Source: Ruminococcaceae bacterium UBA3329
GTDB lineage: Bacteria; Bacillota; Clostridia; Oscillospirales; Acutalibacteraceae
Length of the DNA: 6,443 nucleotides
NCBI GenBank assembly: GCA_002361875.1
Contig: DERX01000099.1
Coordinates: 6,830 to 13,272, forward strand
Direction of reading: 5' to 3'
The stretch's first letter is position 1. Every line of letters starts with the position of its first letter. The translations under genes were made by a program, and so were the position numbers. The notes beneath the pieces were generated by a model. It saw only the letters and a list, made by a program, of their open reading frames with translations, was not told where the DNA came from and ran no database searches. Below are positions 1-5,718 of the stretch, in pieces.

Positions 1-19
1 AAGTCCGGTCACCAGCACC

Positions 20-57
20 AAAAAACGCTGATACTTTAAAAGTGTCAGCGTTTTTTT
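20..57. terminator. Bidirectional intrinsic terminator
   Basis: Arms at 24-36 and 40-52 pair over 13 positions with one G-T wobble and a 3-nt loop. The stem is preceded by six A (20-25) and followed by seven T (51-57), so it has a U-tract when read on either strand. On the minus strand it lies about 60 bp after the stop of the DUF5131 gene and probably ends that transcription unit; on the plus strand it could end a convergent gene left of the window. Nothing gene-like is seen in 58-114. Confidence 0.88.
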
Positions 58-114
58 ATAGCGTTTTTAATAGGCGGATTTTAAATATTATCTACTGTTC
101 TTTGCCAAAAAATG

Positions 115-834
115 TTATTTAATGTTTACTTTATAATCAATTCCTGCCGATTTTGCCTGCTTGCACAAATATTTGGTCGGAATTTTATATTGCTTTCCGT
201 CCTTTAATGTATAAGTTCCGCACTGTCTGAACTCAAAATTAACATTTTTTCTTACACACTGTTCTCGTATGTCCAATGCCCAGTCAAAGTTAAATACTCT
301 TGCGTTTATGTCCGACTCGCCGCCGACAACCACCAATTCAACATTGTCAAGATATTTTTCTATATCAATTCTCTCTAATAACGGTTGTGCCGTAATGCAT
401 TTATGCTTTATGGGCAGGTCTTTAAATATTGACAGCTTATAATCGGCATTTGTTTGATTTTCAACGGTACAGCATACAACAACATTGTCGTAGCCGCCGT
501 TCCAATCAGTAGGAATACATTTCACAAATCGGTCTATTCTTTTTGTGAGAAACAGAAAAGTGCAGTCCTGCCGTTCTTTAATCATTTGCCAACAGTCGTT
601 TCTCCATTCGTCTGCTTCTTCAATAAGAAAATCCGTAGAAAAACAGAGGTAAACAATCCCCGATTTCATTTTATAGCTTCCGTCTTTTAGTTTTTCTATG
701 GGTTTATTAAAATCTTTCGTCTTGACTATTTCATTGGTGTTGATATTTTTCTTTATGTCGCCTTTGTGAATATAGCAATGAAGGCACCCGTCACTGCACT
801 TTTTGCATCCCCGCCATGGATTCCACATTGCCAT
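115..834 (-). CDS. DUF5131 family protein (phage Gp37/Gp68-like)
   Basis: This 239-residue protein matches the DUF5131/Gp37-Gp68 family by its motifs. The N-terminus reads WNPWRGC (residues 4-10), followed by C17-x2-C20-Y21, which gives the family's C-x6-C-x2-C arrangement resembling a radical-SAM-like metal-binding loop; C13 is an additional cysteine. Further family-like blocks are FLFLTKR (93-99), QPLLE (150-154), GGES (171-174) and a C-terminal FRQCG...YKIP region (203-219). No signal peptide or membrane segment is visible, so it should be cytoplasmic. The biochemical function of the family is not established; members occur in phages and in accessory regions of bacterial genomes. The ATG at 834 is chosen because AGGAG (844-848) sits 9 nt upstream; the ATG two codons later would be too far. 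It starts 30 bp after the truncated GyrI-like gene and is probably co-transcribed with it. Family assignment is firm, function unknown. Confidence 0.88.
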   Translation of the reverse strand: MAMWNPWRGCKKCSDGCLHCYIHKGDIKKNINTNEIVKTKDFNKPIEKLKDGSYKMKSGIVYLCFSTDFLIEEADEWRNDCWQMIKERQDCTFLFLTKRIDRFVKCIPTDWNGGYDNVVVCCTVENQTNADYKLSIFKDLPIKHKCITAQPLLERIDIEKYLDNVELVVVGGESDINARVFNFDWALDIREQCVRKNVNFEFRQCGTYTLKDGKQYKIPTKYLCKQAKSAGIDYKVNIK

Positions 835-843
835 ATCATCACG

Positions 844-848
844 CTCCT
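844..848 (-). promoter_or_regulatory. Ribosome binding site of the DUF5131 gene
   Basis: AGGAG on the minus strand, 9 nt before the ATG at 834. It supports the first of two closely spaced ATG codons (834 rather than 828). Confidence 0.7.
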
Positions 849-864
849 AAATTTATTTCAGCAA

Positions 865-1122
865 TCATTTTGTATTGTCCGCACAATTTGGGGCTGTCCA
901 TTCAAAATATCCGTCAATTTTGTGCGAACCTTTATAGCTCATTTTAATTGTAAAGGCAATAGCGTACAAAAGACCGATTGATTCTTTGTATTCACCGTCT
1001 TCCGCATTAGGATTGCCTTTACCCCTGACCGCAATATAATTCATTTTTGGGATTTCAATAATACTCGGTTTATTCTTAGGACTGTAAAATTCTTTGTATT
1101 CTTTTTTATAATCAAAAGCCAT
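865..1122 (-). CDS. GyrI-like domain protein, truncated to the N-terminal third
   Basis: The 85-residue product begins like clostridial GyrI-like small-molecule-binding proteins: MAFDYKKEYKEFY at the start, IPKMNYIAVRGKGNPN at 24-39, and IGLLYAIAFTIKMSYKGSHK at 49-68. Full-length members are about 200-210 residues and continue after the GYFE motif (71-74) with a Pro- and Trp-rich strand and a second half-domain. Here the match stops at residue 74 and a short unrelated tail (75-85) runs into a stop. The protein therefore lacks most of the SHV-like ligand-binding fold and is probably a remnant, although its start and GGAG ribosome site (1129-1132) are intact. It lies 36 bp after the YbaK-like gene and 30 bp before the DUF5131 gene. 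No GyrI-like continuation is seen in the other frames of 835-900, which points to a deletion or replacement, not a single frameshift. Such proteins are thought to bind small molecules or drugs; that role is doubtful here. Confidence 0.8.
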   Translation of the reverse strand: MAFDYKKEYKEFYSPKNKPSIIEIPKMNYIAVRGKGNPNAEDGEYKESIGLLYAIAFTIKMSYKGSHKIDGYFEWTAPNCADNTK

Positions 1123-1158
1123 ATTTTTCTCCGTATTTTTGAAAGATGATAATTTGCC

Positions 1159-1629
1159 TTACTGAATTTTTTTGCAGACATCTACCCATTTTTTATAGCA
1201 GGAGGCTGTCTCCAATTCATTTAGAGTCAGTTTAACTGCGCTGTTTGAGCTTCCGCAGGCAGGGTAAACGGTTGTAAACTGTTTTAAGGATATATCCAAA
1301 TAGACTTCCGCTTCTTCGTTTATTCCGAATGGGCAAACTCCGCCTGCCGCATGGCCTGTCATTCTTTCAACCTCGTCAAAGGGTATCATTTTCGCTTTTG
1401 TTTGAAATTCCGCTTTAAATTTTGCATTATCTATTTTTGAATCTCCCGAAACCACGATTAGTATCGGTTTGCTATTCACAATAAATGACATAGTTTTTGC
1501 AATTTCCGCCTCTTTGCAGTTTATGGCTTTTGCCGCCAGAGAAACAGTAGCAGACGAAATATCAAATTCCATAATTCTGTTTTCAAATCCAAATTTTTTT
1601 AAATGCTCTTTTGCCGCCGCAAATGACAT
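1159..1629 (-). CDS. YbaK/EbsC family aminoacyl-tRNA deacylase
   Basis: A single-domain protein of 156 residues, typical in length for free-standing YbaK/ProX-type trans-editing enzymes that hydrolyse mischarged tRNA (for example Cys- or Ala-tRNA(Pro)) in the cytoplasm. Visible hallmarks are the EIAKTMSF strand with the conserved lysine K45, the TGHAAGGVCPFGI block (91-103) and the YPACGSSNSAVKLTLNEL block (122-139). The exact misacylated substrate cannot be read from the sequence. The frame extends three codons upstream to a GTG at 1638, but AAGGA lies only about 2 nt before that GTG; it is 11 nt before the ATG at 1629, and MSFAAAKEHLKKFG looks like the usual family N-terminus, so the ATG is preferred. 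It follows the esterase gene by 55 bp with no terminator between them, so both may share the promoter at 3052-3080. Confidence 0.88.
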   Translation of the reverse strand: MSFAAAKEHLKKFGFENRIMEFDISSATVSLAAKAINCKEAEIAKTMSFIVNSKPILIVVSGDSKIDNAKFKAEFQTKAKMIPFDEVERMTGHAAGGVCPFGINEEAEVYLDISLKQFTTVYPACGSSNSAVKLTLNELETASCYKKWVDVCKKIQ

Positions 1630-1684
1630 AAATTCCACTTTCCTTTTAATTGATGTAAATTAAATTTTATTGAACCGTATTTAG

Positions 1685-3019
1685 TTACATCGGGCCTTCT
1701 CTGAAAAGGTATCTTATGAGCTTTGCGGTTTTCCAGCGTTTGAATTTCGTTTCATTTTCGCCGAATTCCATTATCTTTCTTGAACCGTCTTCCCATTTGG
1801 GTACTAAATCGCAGTTCGGGTCGTGATTTTTAATAAACGCACAAGCAGAAGAAAACATTTCCTTTTCAATTTCAAAATCCCGTTTCTCAAACGGACGCCA
1901 GCTTGTGTGAAGAGTGCCGAAAACATAGAGCATATCACTGCAATGCCAATTTCGGTTGCTGTCGCCAGGTAAATCACGGTCAAACATATAGATAAAGCAC
2001 TTGTTTTTGTTGCGCTTTTTAACGGATTTTGCCCAAAGTGTGTCGGCAATTCGCAAAACAAGGGGAATCATATCGCAGCTTGTCATACCCAAAAGGTATG
2101 GAATGTCGGGGATATTTTTAAGTCCGAAATTCTCTTTTTTAAGGTATTTTCCGTCAAAAACGGGGAAGGCATAGCGCATTGCGCCCCGTGTTCCGTCAAA
2201 AACAGGCCACCAAGCGTAAAACAGAGTTTTAGGGTCGGCAGTTCGTAAATCTTCAATTGAATTTACACCTGCATTTTTAACCACCTTGTCCCAAAACTTT
2301 CTTGTCTGTTCCGGTGTATAGGGACGGGAGAAAAGGCGCATAAGTGCGGTTGCACTCATCATAAACGCACCCTTAAAAAAGCCTTTGCATTGCTCGCTTG
2401 AGAGGTGAATGTCAACGCTCATCGACCCTGCGCTTTGACCCATAACGGTGATGTTGTCAGGGTCGCCGCCGAAGTCCTCAATATTATCTTTAATCCATTT
2501 TAAAGCGGTGTATTGGTCGTAAAGACCGTAGTTTCCGCAAAGACCGTTTTCGTCTGTAAGGTCGGGGTGTGAGCAAAATCCCCACGGCCCTAAACGGTAG
2601 TTAAATGTAATGTAAACTATGCCGTTTTCTGCGAATTTTGTGCCGTCAATGTGTGCCTCGTTTCCGCTTCCGCCCGTAAATGTTCCGCCGTGAATGTAAA
2701 TTGCAACGGGGAGCTTTTCCGCATTTTTCGGCGCATAAATATTTAAGTATTGGCAGTCCTCGCTGTATGTAAATTGCAGTCCTCGGCGAAATTCACGGTG
2801 GTAAAACGCATTACACTGCTCGTCAGGCTCAAAGCTTCTGCGCTGATATGAGCAGTCGCCCCACTCAGTTGCGTCGTAAACTCCGTCCCAAGAGGTAACG
2901 GCAGCGGGGTATTCCCACCGTTTTGCATTTGCGTATTTAATGCCTTTAAAAAGGACGAATTTACCCTCGTCAACGCCCTTTATTTTCCCGCATTTAGTTG
3001 TAATTTCAACCGTCTGCAT
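1685..3019 (-). CDS. Carboxylesterase family (type B) alpha/beta hydrolase
   Basis: A 444-residue alpha/beta hydrolase of the type-B carboxylesterase/lipase family, which hydrolyses carboxylic esters. The oxyanion-hole motif HGG is at 110-112, the type-B signature around EDCQYLNIY at 87-95, the nucleophile elbow GQSAGS at 194-199 (Ser196), and the histidine-loop equivalent HCSDMLYVFG at 359-368 (His359). By alignment in my head with acetylcholinesterase-type enzymes, the acid falls in GMTSCDM (311-317) and would be Asp316, where Glu is commoner. There is no signal peptide, so it is probably cytoplasmic, and at 444 residues it is somewhat shorter than the common ~500. The ATG at 3019 is supported by AGGGGTGA (3024-3031). 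It is the first gene after a near-consensus promoter at 3052-3080 and is followed by the YbaK-like gene. The natural ester substrate is unknown. Confidence 0.88.
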   Translation of the reverse strand: MQTVEITTKCGKIKGVDEGKFVLFKGIKYANAKRWEYPAAVTSWDGVYDATEWGDCSYQRRSFEPDEQCNAFYHREFRRGLQFTYSEDCQYLNIYAPKNAEKLPVAIYIHGGTFTGGSGNEAHIDGTKFAENGIVYITFNYRLGPWGFCSHPDLTDENGLCGNYGLYDQYTALKWIKDNIEDFGGDPDNITVMGQSAGSMSVDIHLSSEQCKGFFKGAFMMSATALMRLFSRPYTPEQTRKFWDKVVKNAGVNSIEDLRTADPKTLFYAWWPVFDGTRGAMRYAFPVFDGKYLKKENFGLKNIPDIPYLLGMTSCDMIPLVLRIADTLWAKSVKKRNKNKCFIYMFDRDLPGDSNRNWHCSDMLYVFGTLHTSWRPFEKRDFEIEKEMFSSACAFIKNHDPNCDLVPKWEDGSRKIMEFGENETKFKRWKTAKLIRYLFREGPM

Positions 3020-3023
3020 ATCT

Positions 3024-3031
3024 TCACCCCT
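3024..3031 (-). promoter_or_regulatory. Ribosome binding site of the esterase gene
   Basis: AGGGGTGA on the minus strand, 4 nt before the ATG at 3019; a good though close Shine-Dalgarno match that fixes this start. Confidence 0.6.
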
Positions 3032-3051
3032 AAATAGATTTCACTGTTAAA

Positions 3052-3080
3052 ATTATATATTTTTTTGTGATGTATGTCAA
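3052..3080 (-). promoter_or_regulatory. Sigma-A promoter of the esterase gene
   Basis: On the minus strand there is a perfect -35 box TTGACA (3075-3080), a 17-bp spacer and a perfect -10 box TATAAT (3052-3057). The expected transcript start is near 3045, giving a leader of about 25 nt before the ATG at 3019. No operator or riboswitch fits into so short a leader, so strong constitutive expression is likely unless a repressor binds over the promoter. Confidence 0.88.
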
Positions 3081-3159
3081 CAAAACTCTTGGCAGATGCA
3101 CTGCATTATTATTTATGTTTTGCACGGTAGGGCGGGGGCTTGCTCCCGCCGTGTAGTGG

Positions 3160-3252
3160 CAGATGCCGTTGTTAGTTTGATGCAAATTGTTATTAAACAG
3201 AAAATGGACGGTGTGGATACCGTAATGTGATTTTAATAAAAACCGTCATCTG
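3160..3252. repeat. Nested dyads inside the paired repeat
   Basis: Between the two 26-bp arms there are three roughly concentric inverted repeats: CAGATG (3160-3165) with CATCTG (3247-3252), TTATTAAA (3190-3197) with TTTAATAA (3232-3239), and ACGGT (3208-3212) with ACCGT (3219-3223). A transcript across the region could fold into one long interrupted stem. Whether it is a structured RNA or just part of a palindromic repeat element cannot be decided here. Nothing else is recognised in the gene-free stretch 3020-3358 besides this, the 26-bp arms and the esterase promoter. Confidence 0.45.
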
Positions 3253-3297
3253 AGTTTTGTTCATTTTTGAGGAATTGTCGTGAGAAATGTGTAACGT

Positions 3298-3330
3298 AAA
3301 AAATAACGGCGGGAGCAAGCCCCCGCCCTA
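3298..3330 (-). terminator. Probable intrinsic terminator of the crp-ABC operon
   Basis: Read on the minus strand, the right repeat copy forms a GC-rich 8-bp hairpin (GGCGGG/CCCGCC core, CTTG loop) followed directly by GTTATTTTTT. It begins about 28 bp after the stop of the ABC ATPase gene. The hairpin-plus-U-tract layout fits a Rho-independent terminator. The other repeat copy lacks a T-run on its 3' side. Confidence 0.65.
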
Positions 3331-3358
3331 CTTGTTGGGATAAACAGAAGTTAAATAT

Positions 3359-3913
3359 TCACAAATAAAGTATTTTCCCGTCCTCAAACTCACCGTCAAA
3401 GCTTTCGTGGGTAACAATAATAAAATCTCTCAATTTGCTTTCTTCCTTAATTATCTCTATAATGGTTTGCCGAAGCGCATCGTCAAGACCTTTAAACGGC
3501 TCGTCTAAAATTACAAGGTCTGAAGGGTAACTGAGCGCGCGGGCGAGGGCGGCTCTCCTCCTCATTCCGCCCGAAAGCGAAAGGGGCGGGGAGTCAAATT
3601 CTTTTTCAAGTACCAATTTGCGTAGGATTTTTTTTGCTGTTTCGCTGTCGCTTACAGCCGTAACATTTTTCAGCACGGAGATAAACGGAATGAGCCTGTC
3701 CTCCTGAAACATAAATGATATCCTGTCCGTCGGGACGCTTATTTCACCGTTGTAATCTTCGAGCCCTGCAATCATTTTCATAAGCGTTGTTTTGCCGCAT
3801 CCCGATGAACCCTTTACAAGCAAAATACCGTTGATTTCCAATGTGTTTGAATAATTTTCAAATACAGTTTTTGCGCCGTATTTTTTGGTGAGGTTAGTAA
3901 TTTCTATGTTCAA
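3359..3913 (-). CDS. ABC transporter ATP-binding protein (NitT/TauT type)
   Basis: The ATPase that powers import through the adjacent permease. Counted from the TTG start (184 residues): Walker A GSSGCGKT at 35-42, Q-loop Gln70, signature LSGGM at 113-117, Walker B LVILDE at 133-138, D-loop GLDD at 142-145 and the switch histidine His169, so all catalytic elements are present. It is short against the ~240-260 residues usual for SsuB/TauB/ThiZ-type ATPases, ending soon after the H-switch and lacking the usual C-terminal extension. An in-frame ATG exists at 3970, but TTG at 3913 is preferred: GGAGG (3922-3926) lies 8 nt before it, and the sequence from NIEITNLTKKYG on is the normal start of the domain. 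This start lies inside the permease gene (20-bp overlap), which suggests translational coupling. Substrate unknown. Confidence 0.9.
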   Translation of the reverse strand: MNIEITNLTKKYGAKTVFENYSNTLEINGILLVKGSSGCGKTTLMKMIAGLEDYNGEISVPTDRISFMFQEDRLIPFISVLKNVTAVSDSETAKKILRKLVLEKEFDSPPLSLSGGMRRRAALARALSYPSDLVILDEPFKGLDDALRQTIIEIIKEESKLRDFIIVTHESFDGEFEDGKILYL

Positions 3914-4694
3914 TGAAATAACCTCCTTTTTGCACGGCTTTTTTAAAGATAATATCAAACAATTTTGCAAGCAGTTTTTCGAGAATCAGGCTTACAACAA
4001 TAATAACCGCAGTCCATGCGAAAAGCTCCGAGGTTTCCATATAAATCTGCGAATCCTTAAGAGCTTTGCCCACCGTTCCTCTCGACATACAAATAACCTC
4101 GGCGGCAACTCCCGCTTTCCAGCCAAGACCGATTGCCGTTTCGCAGGCAGAGGCAAACGACGGCACGGCAGAGGGAAGATAGATGTATTTAAGCCTTTTC
4201 CCAAAGCTGAATTTGTATGCTTTTGCCATTTCCAAAAGGGATTCGTCGGCGGATTCAATTCCCGTAATAATTCCCGCCGAAACAATTGGCATTACCATTA
4301 AAAATGTTATAAATACAGGCACGCCGTCACGCTCAATCCAAATCAGCGCCAAAATGATGAACGACACAACAGGAGTGGTCTTAACAGCCGTTAAAAACGG
4401 CTTAAAAATGCTATTGAGAATAGAAGAAAACGAAATGAGCATACCAAGCGCCGAGCCTACCGCCACGCCTAAAACATAACCGCATGTTATCCGTAAAAAT
4501 GAGCGCAGGCATATAGTGTAAAACTCTTTTTGCATTAACATTTCTTTAAGTGTAACGGCAACATTTGACGGGGACGGAACTAAAATTTCAATGCCGACAA
4601 TATGGCTCAAAATTAACCAAAGCCCAAGCCAAAAGGCAAGGGCTAAAGTGAATTTTAATATTTTTTTCGCTGTATTCGGAAGTTTATTTAGCAT
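3894..4694 (-). CDS. ABC transporter permease (SsuC/TauC/ThiX type)
   Basis: A 266-residue inner-membrane subunit of a binding-protein-dependent importer. Hydrophobic segments are visible at about 13-33, 66-90, 107-120, 125-147, 181-200 and 224-243, consistent with six transmembrane helices. The cytoplasmic EAA loop that contacts the ATPase is at about 153-174 (LLEMAKAYKFSFG, ending in YLP), with the conserved glycine at 165. The form is that of the NitT/TauT branch (nitrate, taurine, alkanesulfonate, thiamine precursors), but the substrate cannot be deduced. Its ATG (4694) overlaps the end of the binding-protein gene by 11 bp and no strong ribosome site is seen upstream, so it is probably translated by coupling. 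Its 3' end overlaps the ATPase start. Confidence 0.92.
   Translation of the reverse strand: MLNKLPNTAKKILKFTLALAFWLGLWLILSHIVGIEILVPSPSNVAVTLKEMLMQKEFYTICLRSFLRITCGYVLGVAVGSALGMLISFSSILNSIFKPFLTAVKTTPVVSFIILALIWIERDGVPVFITFLMVMPIVSAGIITGIESADESLLEMAKAYKFSFGKRLKYIYLPSAVPSFASACETAIGLGWKAGVAAEVICMSRGTVGKALKDSQIYMETSELFAWTAVIIVVSLILEKLLAKLFDIIFKKAVQKGGYFIEHRNY
3922..3926 (-). promoter_or_regulatory. Ribosome binding site that decides the TTG start of the ATPase
   Basis: Perfect GGAGG on the minus strand, 8 nt before TTG at 3913. It lies within the last codons of the permease gene and is the main reason for choosing the TTG over the upstream ATG at 3970. Confidence 0.8.
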
Positions 4695-5685
4695 AGTAGA
4701 AATCGTCCGCAGGCATCTTTCCGCCTATTGATTTGGGGTCTGCGTCAAAGAATATCTGAAGATTTGCAGAAACTGATTTTTTCATTTCTTCGCCAGTAAT
4801 ATATACAATATTGCAGTTCGGGATAGCCTTTTTTGCCATTGCGGCTTTCGGGATTATCGAATAGGTTTCGCAAAGAGCGGCCGCCTCGTCAACATTATTT
4901 ACTGCAAAGTCAATTGACGCTTTATATTCCTCAAGGAATTTTTTAACTGCCTCGGGATTTTTTTCGCAGAAATCCTTATTTGCAATAACACATCCCTGAA
5001 TGAGTGTAAGATTGGTTGCCGACTCAAATTCCTTTGTAAGGTCAATAGCTCTTCTCATATCCTTATTCTGCATTAAGGTTGCCGTAACCTTAGGCTCGGG
5101 GAGCATTGCAATCTTTACCTTGCCCGCGGCGGCCTTTGCGGCAAGCTCATCATGAGATGCCTCATATTCAACAGTTACCTTATCTGTAAGTCCGTTTTTC
5201 TCAAGAAGATAATTGAGAATGTATTCGGGCGTTGAGCCTTGACCCGTTGCATAAAGAGTTTTGCCTGCAAGGTCAGCGAATGAGTTTATTTCGTTGCCGT
5301 TTTCAAGAATATAGAGAACGCCCGCTGTGTTAACGGCAAGAATCTGAACTCCGCCGTTTGTCTTGTTGTAAAGAGCAGATGCAAGGTTAACGGGAACGGA
5401 AGCTATTTGGAAGTTACCGCTTACAACGCTTGGAACAACCTCGGTTGCAGGGTCGGAGCAAAGCGTAATATTGTAATTGTTAGCCGCCTGGCCGTTTTTC
5501 TGCATATCCATAAGCTTTGCCATGCCAACGCCCGTAGGCCCTGCTAATGTAGCCACATTTATGTCTACTGCTTTGTATTCAGCAGGGGCATTTGACGTGC
5601 TCGGCGTTTCTGTTGCGCTTTTACCGCAAGCGGCAAGTGAGAGCAACATAACAATTGCTAAAAAGATTGACAGTGTTTTTTTCAT
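4684..5685 (-). CDS. ABC transporter substrate-binding lipoprotein (NMT1/NitT-TauT-like)
   Basis: A 333-residue solute-binding protein that delivers the ligand to the adjacent permease from outside the membrane. The N-terminus has a positive start (MKK), a hydrophobic stretch and the lipobox LAAC with Cys20 as the expected lipid-modified residue, followed by a Ser/Thr/Pro/Ala-rich linker (about 21-36). The mature part fits the NMT1/SsuA-like periplasmic-binding fold: GPTGVGMAKLMD (49-60), SVPVNLASALYNKT (96-109), the LAGKTLYATGQGSTPEY hinge-like block (139-155) and AMLPEPKVT (193-201). Similar proteins are common in clostridia, usually with unspecified ligands. AAAGAGGT (5693-5700) precedes the ATG by 7 nt. 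It starts 33 bp after the regulator gene, so the two are co-transcribed. No TPP, SAM or other riboswitch-like leader is seen in this gap, so context does not name the ligand. Confidence 0.92.
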   Translation of the reverse strand: MKKTLSIFLAIVMLLSLAACGKSATETPSTSNAPAEYKAVDINVATLAGPTGVGMAKLMDMQKNGQAANNYNITLCSDPATEVVPSVVSGNFQIASVPVNLASALYNKTNGGVQILAVNTAGVLYILENGNEINSFADLAGKTLYATGQGSTPEYILNYLLEKNGLTDKVTVEYEASHDELAAKAAAGKVKIAMLPEPKVTATLMQNKDMRRAIDLTKEFESATNLTLIQGCVIANKDFCEKNPEAVKKFLEEYKASIDFAVNNVDEAAALCETYSIIPKAAMAKKAIPNCNIVYITGEEMKKSVSANLQIFFDADPKSIGGKMPADDFYYAK

Positions 5686-5692
5686 TTTGATT

Positions 5693-5700
5693 ACCTCTTT
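5693..5700 (-). promoter_or_regulatory. Ribosome binding site of the substrate-binding protein gene
   Basis: AAAGAGGT on the minus strand, 7 nt before the ATG at 5685. This is a strong site inside the 33-bp gap after the regulator gene and fits high output of the binding protein relative to the other subunits. Confidence 0.7.
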
Positions 5701-5718
5701 ATATAAAATAAATTTTAA

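Larger units (their letters stand above)
3127..3331. repeat. REP/REPIN-like paired inverted repeat
   Basis: Two perfect 26-bp copies lie in inverted orientation at 3127-3152 and 3306-3331. Each contains GGCGGG and CCCGCC arms that fold into its own 8-bp stem (including one G-U pair) with a 4-nt loop. About 153 bp separates them, with no open reading frame of note. Short GC-rich hairpins of this kind in an AT-rich intergenic region resemble the REP-like repeats scattered through many clostridial genomes, and a head-to-head pair resembles a REPIN or a small MITE. No transposase gene and no obvious target-site duplication is seen, so its mobility is inferred only from form. The right copy lies 28 bp after the ABC ATPase stop. 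Confidence 0.8.

Noticed and set aside
454..690. Plus-strand open frame of 78 codons opposite the DUF5131 gene
   Set aside because: It is antisense to a well-supported gene, has no convincing ribosome site and resembles no known protein.
835..899. 20-codon frame beginning at the ATG near 899 as an independent small gene
   Set aside because: It has no ribosome site and overlaps the GyrI-like tail; at most the remnant of a lost gene.
766..981. Plus-strand open frame of 71 codons across the GyrI-like/DUF5131 junction
   Set aside because: Antisense to two supported genes, with no recognisable domain or ribosome site.
1630..1638. GTG start three codons upstream for the YbaK-like gene
   Set aside because: The AAGGA site would be only about 2 nt from this GTG, while it is 11 nt from the ATG at 1629, and family N-termini fit the ATG.
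1804..2061. Alternative-frame open reading stretch inside the esterase gene
   Set aside because: Lies wholly inside the esterase coding frame, which has clear catalytic motifs; composition is that of a shadow frame.
3020..3358. Possible CRISPR array or riboswitch in the gene-free stretch
   Set aside because: Only two repeat copies in inverted, not direct, orientation, with no regular spacers; no recognised riboswitch core, and the esterase leader is only about 25 nt long.
3885..4479. Plus-strand open frames opposite the permease gene
   Set aside because: Antisense to the transmembrane permease; no domain, and the permease frame has the EAA loop and membrane helices.
5686..5718. Separate promoter or TPP riboswitch before the substrate-binding protein gene
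   Set aside because: The gap is 33 bp, filled by the ribosome site and A/T-rich sequence; too short for a riboswitch and without a -35/-10 pair.
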